From JAUWCW01 sp030609125 [NCBI: Candidatus Rokuibacteriota bacterium] (GTDB lineage Bacteria > JAUVQV01), in contig JAUWCW010000066.1 in the NCBI GenBank assembly GCA_030609125.1, positions 1 through 8,866 of the forward strand: a stretch of DNA of 8,866 nucleotides, read 5' to 3'. The position numbers and the translations under genes were made by a program. Of this stretch, positions 6,996-8,866 are shown piece after piece. The notes under the pieces are model-generated. The model was not told the DNA's origin. It was given only the letters and a program-made list of their open reading frames with translations, and ran no database searches. The stretch's first letter is position 1, and every line of letters begins with the position of its first letter.

Positions 6996-7014
6996 GGTAG
7001 AATTTATTTTTCAA
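6988..7014 (-). promoter_or_regulatory. Candidate promoter for the universal stress protein gene
   Basis: Minus-strand TTGAAA (7009-7014, 5/6 to consensus) and TATACT (6988-6993, 5/6) are separated by 15 bp, short of the ideal 17. Transcription would begin near 6981, about 65 nt before the ATG. Its -10 overlaps the -10 of the opposing promoter by four bases. Confidence 0.42.
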
Positions 7015-7058
7015 CCGCATGTCGCAGGGCCGCCTGAAGAGGGGGAAACCGCCGGAAG

Positions 7059-8834
7059 ATGAAGTTCACCGACAACTACCGCACCGTCTGGCCTCTGGTC
7101 AGGAAGTACCGCGCCGGACTCGCGGCGGGGATGTTCTTTCTCGTTCTGACCAACGTCTTCACTTTCCTCGGGCCGTGGATCCTCAAGGCCGCCATCGACG
7201 AGCTGCAGACCCTGATCCAGATGCGCCGGCTCCTCCTCTACTGCGGCCTCCTCATCGGCAGCGCCCTCCTCCAGGGCGTCTTCCGTTTCGCCATGCGCCG
7301 CACCATCATCGGCATCTCACGCGACGTCGAATACAACCTGCGCAACCTCGTCTTCCGGCACCTCCTGCGGCTCTCCGCCTCCTTCTTCAGCACCATGCGG
7401 ACCGGCGACGTCATGTCCCGTGTCACCTCGGACGTGGAAGCGGTCCGCATGGCCATAGGCCCGGGGGCGATGCACCTGGCCAACACCTCGGTGACCTTCC
7501 TCATCGCCCTGGCTTCCATGATCTCCCTTCATCCCGGCCTCACCCTCATGGCCTTCACACCCATGCCCGTCGTCGCCTTCCTGATGTACTATTCCGCCCG
7601 TGTCTACCACCGCCGCTTTCTCGCCGTACAGGAGCAGAGAGCCTGGCTCAACACGGCGGCGCAGGAGAATTTCTCCGGCATCAGGGTCATCAAGGCCTAC
7701 AACCAGGAGTCTTTCCAGCAGGAGCGCTTCGCCGAGGGCAACCGGGAGTATATGCGGCGGAATCTCGCCCTCGCCAGGTCCCTGGGTTTCTTCCACCCCC
7801 TGGTGGGGATGGTCGCCGGCCTGGGAACCCTCATCGTCCTCTGGGCGGGAGGAAGGCTCATCATCTCCGGGGAGATCAGCCTCGGCACCCTCGTGGCTTT
7901 CATGGCTTTTCTCTCTCTTCTCATCTGGCCCACCATCGCCCTCGGCTGGGTAGTGACGCTGGTCCAGCGCGGATCCGCCGCCATGGGCAGAATAAACAGC
8001 ATCCTCCTGACGGAGCCCGAAATAACCGACCCCCCCGAACCGGAGCGCCTCGCCTTCTCCGATGCGGGCGCCTCCCTGGAGGCCCGCTCCCTGACATTCT
8101 CCTACCCGGGCCGGAAGGAGCCGGTCCTCAGGGAGGTCTCCTTCTCCATCCGTCCCGGCGAGAGAATCGCCCTGGTCGGGCGCACCGGCTCCGGCAAGTC
8201 CACCTTGCTGCACCTCATCCCCCGTCTCTGGCAGGTGAAAGACGGTTCCCTCTTCCTCGACGGTCATGACGTCAACCGCCTTCGTCTCCGCGACCTGAGG
8301 GCCCAGCTGGGCTTTGTCCCACAGGAGACGTTTCTCTTCACCCGGTCCCTGGCGGAAAACATCGCTTTCGACACCGGTGACAGGGATGACGCGGAGAGGA
8401 TGGTCGTCGAGGAGGCGGCCAACCTTGCCCGTCTGGCCGACGACATTCTGGAATTCCCCGAAGGCTACGAAACAATGGTCGGCGAGCGGGGAATCACCCT
8501 CTCGGGAGGGCAGAAGCAGCGCACCGCCATCGCCCGGGCCCTGCTGCGCCGGCCCCGTCTTCTCATCCTCGACGACGCCCTTTCGGCCGTGGACGCCGCT
8601 ACGGAGGAGCAGATACTGGACGGCATCTTCTCCGAGGAGGCGGAGCGAACCGTGATCATCGTGTCGCACCGGCTGTCGACGGTCCGCAGGGCCGGACGCA
8701 TTCTCGTCCTCGACGAGGGGCGTCTGGTGGAGAGCGGCACCCATGACGATCTGCTCGCCCTACCCGGCGGTGTCTACCGCCGCCTCGTGGAGCACCAGCT
8801 GCTGGCGGAAGAGCTCGAAAAGGAAGAAGCCTGA
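7059..8834 (+). CDS. ABC exporter half-transporter, membrane domain plus ATPase, degenerate-site subunit of a heterodimeric pump
   Basis: A 591-residue fused membrane-ATPase half-transporter that should act in the inner membrane as an ATP-driven exporter of drugs, lipids or other hydrophobic compounds. Residues 1-310 form the type-I exporter membrane domain, with hydrophobic segments near 18-45, 57-75, 138-178 and 247-300 and the family motif TGDVMSRVTSDVEAVR at 115-130. The ATPase carries Walker A GRTGSGKST (374-382), Q-loop Q422, signature LSGGQ (481-485), Walker B LLILDD (501-506) and switch H537. D506 replaces the usual catalytic glutamate, as in the degenerate-site subunit of heterodimeric exporters such as TM287/288 or BmrC/BmrD. 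The ATG at 7059-7061 is the first start after an in-frame TGA at 7035-7037; GGAAG directly abuts it and GAGGGGG lies 13 nt upstream, so the ribosome site is not ideal. The next gene overlaps the stop by one base. The substrate cannot be predicted. Confidence 0.95.
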   Translation: MKFTDNYRTVWPLVRKYRAGLAAGMFFLVLTNVFTFLGPWILKAAIDELQTLIQMRRLLLYCGLLIGSALLQGVFRFAMRRTIIGISRDVEYNLRNLVFRHLLRLSASFFSTMRTGDVMSRVTSDVEAVRMAIGPGAMHLANTSVTFLIALASMISLHPGLTLMAFTPMPVVAFLMYYSARVYHRRFLAVQEQRAWLNTAAQENFSGIRVIKAYNQESFQQERFAEGNREYMRRNLALARSLGFFHPLVGMVAGLGTLIVLWAGGRLIISGEISLGTLVAFMAFLSLLIWPTIALGWVVTLVQRGSAAMGRINSILLTEPEITDPPEPERLAFSDAGASLEARSLTFSYPGRKEPVLREVSFSIRPGERIALVGRTGSGKSTLLHLIPRLWQVKDGSLFLDGHDVNRLRLRDLRAQLGFVPQETFLFTRSLAENIAFDTGDRDDAERMVVEEAANLARLADDILEFPEGYETMVGERGITLSGGQKQRTAIARALLRRPRLLILDDALSAVDAATEEQILDGIFSEEAERTVIIVSHRLSTVRRAGRILVLDEGRLVESGTHDDLLALPGGVYRRLVEHQLLAEELEKEEA

Positions 8835-8866
8835 TGCGCCACGACCACCTCATAGACGAGGTCGAA
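8834..8866 (+). CDS. Start of the probable partner ABC half-transporter (truncated by window edge)
   Basis: An ATG at 8834-8836 shares its A with the TGA of the preceding gene (TGATG), a typical translational-coupling junction. GGAAGAAG lies just upstream as a possible ribosome site. Eleven codons are visible, reading MRHDHLIDEVE. Heterodimeric exporter partners of the BmrD/TM288 type often begin with a short acidic HDH-E-E segment like this, so I infer the catalytically competent half. There is too little sequence for independent identification. Confidence 0.6.
   Translation, partial: MRHDHLIDEVE

Noticed and set aside
7019-8269. 416-codon plus-strand frame overlapping the ABC exporter
   Set aside because: It is a shifted frame of the exporter gene, dominated by Pro, Arg and His, with no domain. 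The 591-residue frame has every ABC motif.
1-8866. Search for CRISPR arrays, tRNA or rRNA genes, insertion sequences, integrase sites and long direct repeats
   Set aside because: I saw no regularly spaced repeats, no tRNA-like cloverleaf sequence, no transposase motifs and no terminal inverted repeats. Almost all bases are accounted for by the listed genes.

Overview
The window is a GC-rich (roughly 60% or more by eye) bacterial chromosomal segment with tightly packed genes and no mobile elements, CRISPR arrays or RNA genes that I can see. The organism cannot be fixed from this stretch. Genes that start with ATG, GTG or TTG behind Shine-Dalgarno sites, a sigma70-like TATAAT box and a heterodimeric ABC exporter fit a GC-rich free-living bacterium. 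A Desulfobacterota-type or similar anaerobe is possible, but that is a guess.

Layout. Six genes run leftward on the minus strand from about 6.92 kb to the left edge. In transcription order they are a universal stress protein (6916 to 6497), a macro-domain ADP-ribose-derivative hydrolase (6466 to 5924), a short-form alpha-glucan phosphorylase (5854 to 4133), transketolase (3967 to 1922), glucose-6-phosphate dehydrogenase (1906 to 362) and 6-phosphogluconolactonase (327 to beyond the left edge). On the right, the plus strand carries one half of an ABC exporter (7059 to 8834), overlapped by one base by the start of a second gene that is probably its partner half. The two transcription units diverge from a 142-bp region (6917-7058) in which I can draw back-to-back promoters with overlapping -10 boxes.

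How the genes fit together. Glucan phosphorylase releases glucose-1-phosphate from storage glucan. After conversion to glucose-6-phosphate by a phosphoglucomutase not present here, Zwf and Pgl would carry it through the oxidative pentose phosphate steps, giving NADPH, and transketolase handles the non-oxidative branch. This reads as a set for mobilising stored glucan into NADPH and pentoses, headed by a stress protein and an ADP-ribose-handling enzyme. A TATAAT promoter in front of the phosphorylase, and a 165-bp gap in front of transketolase, suggest the array can be transcribed as two or three overlapping units.

Assessment. Every large gene belongs to a well-known family with its catalytic residues intact. 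The exception is the Asp in place of the catalytic Glu in the ABC ATPase, which is itself a known feature of heterodimeric exporters. I do not see a novel system. The points worth a second look are the gene combination, the overlapping divergent promoters, several small hairpins close to ribosome binding sites, and the tktA-zwf-pgl junctions.
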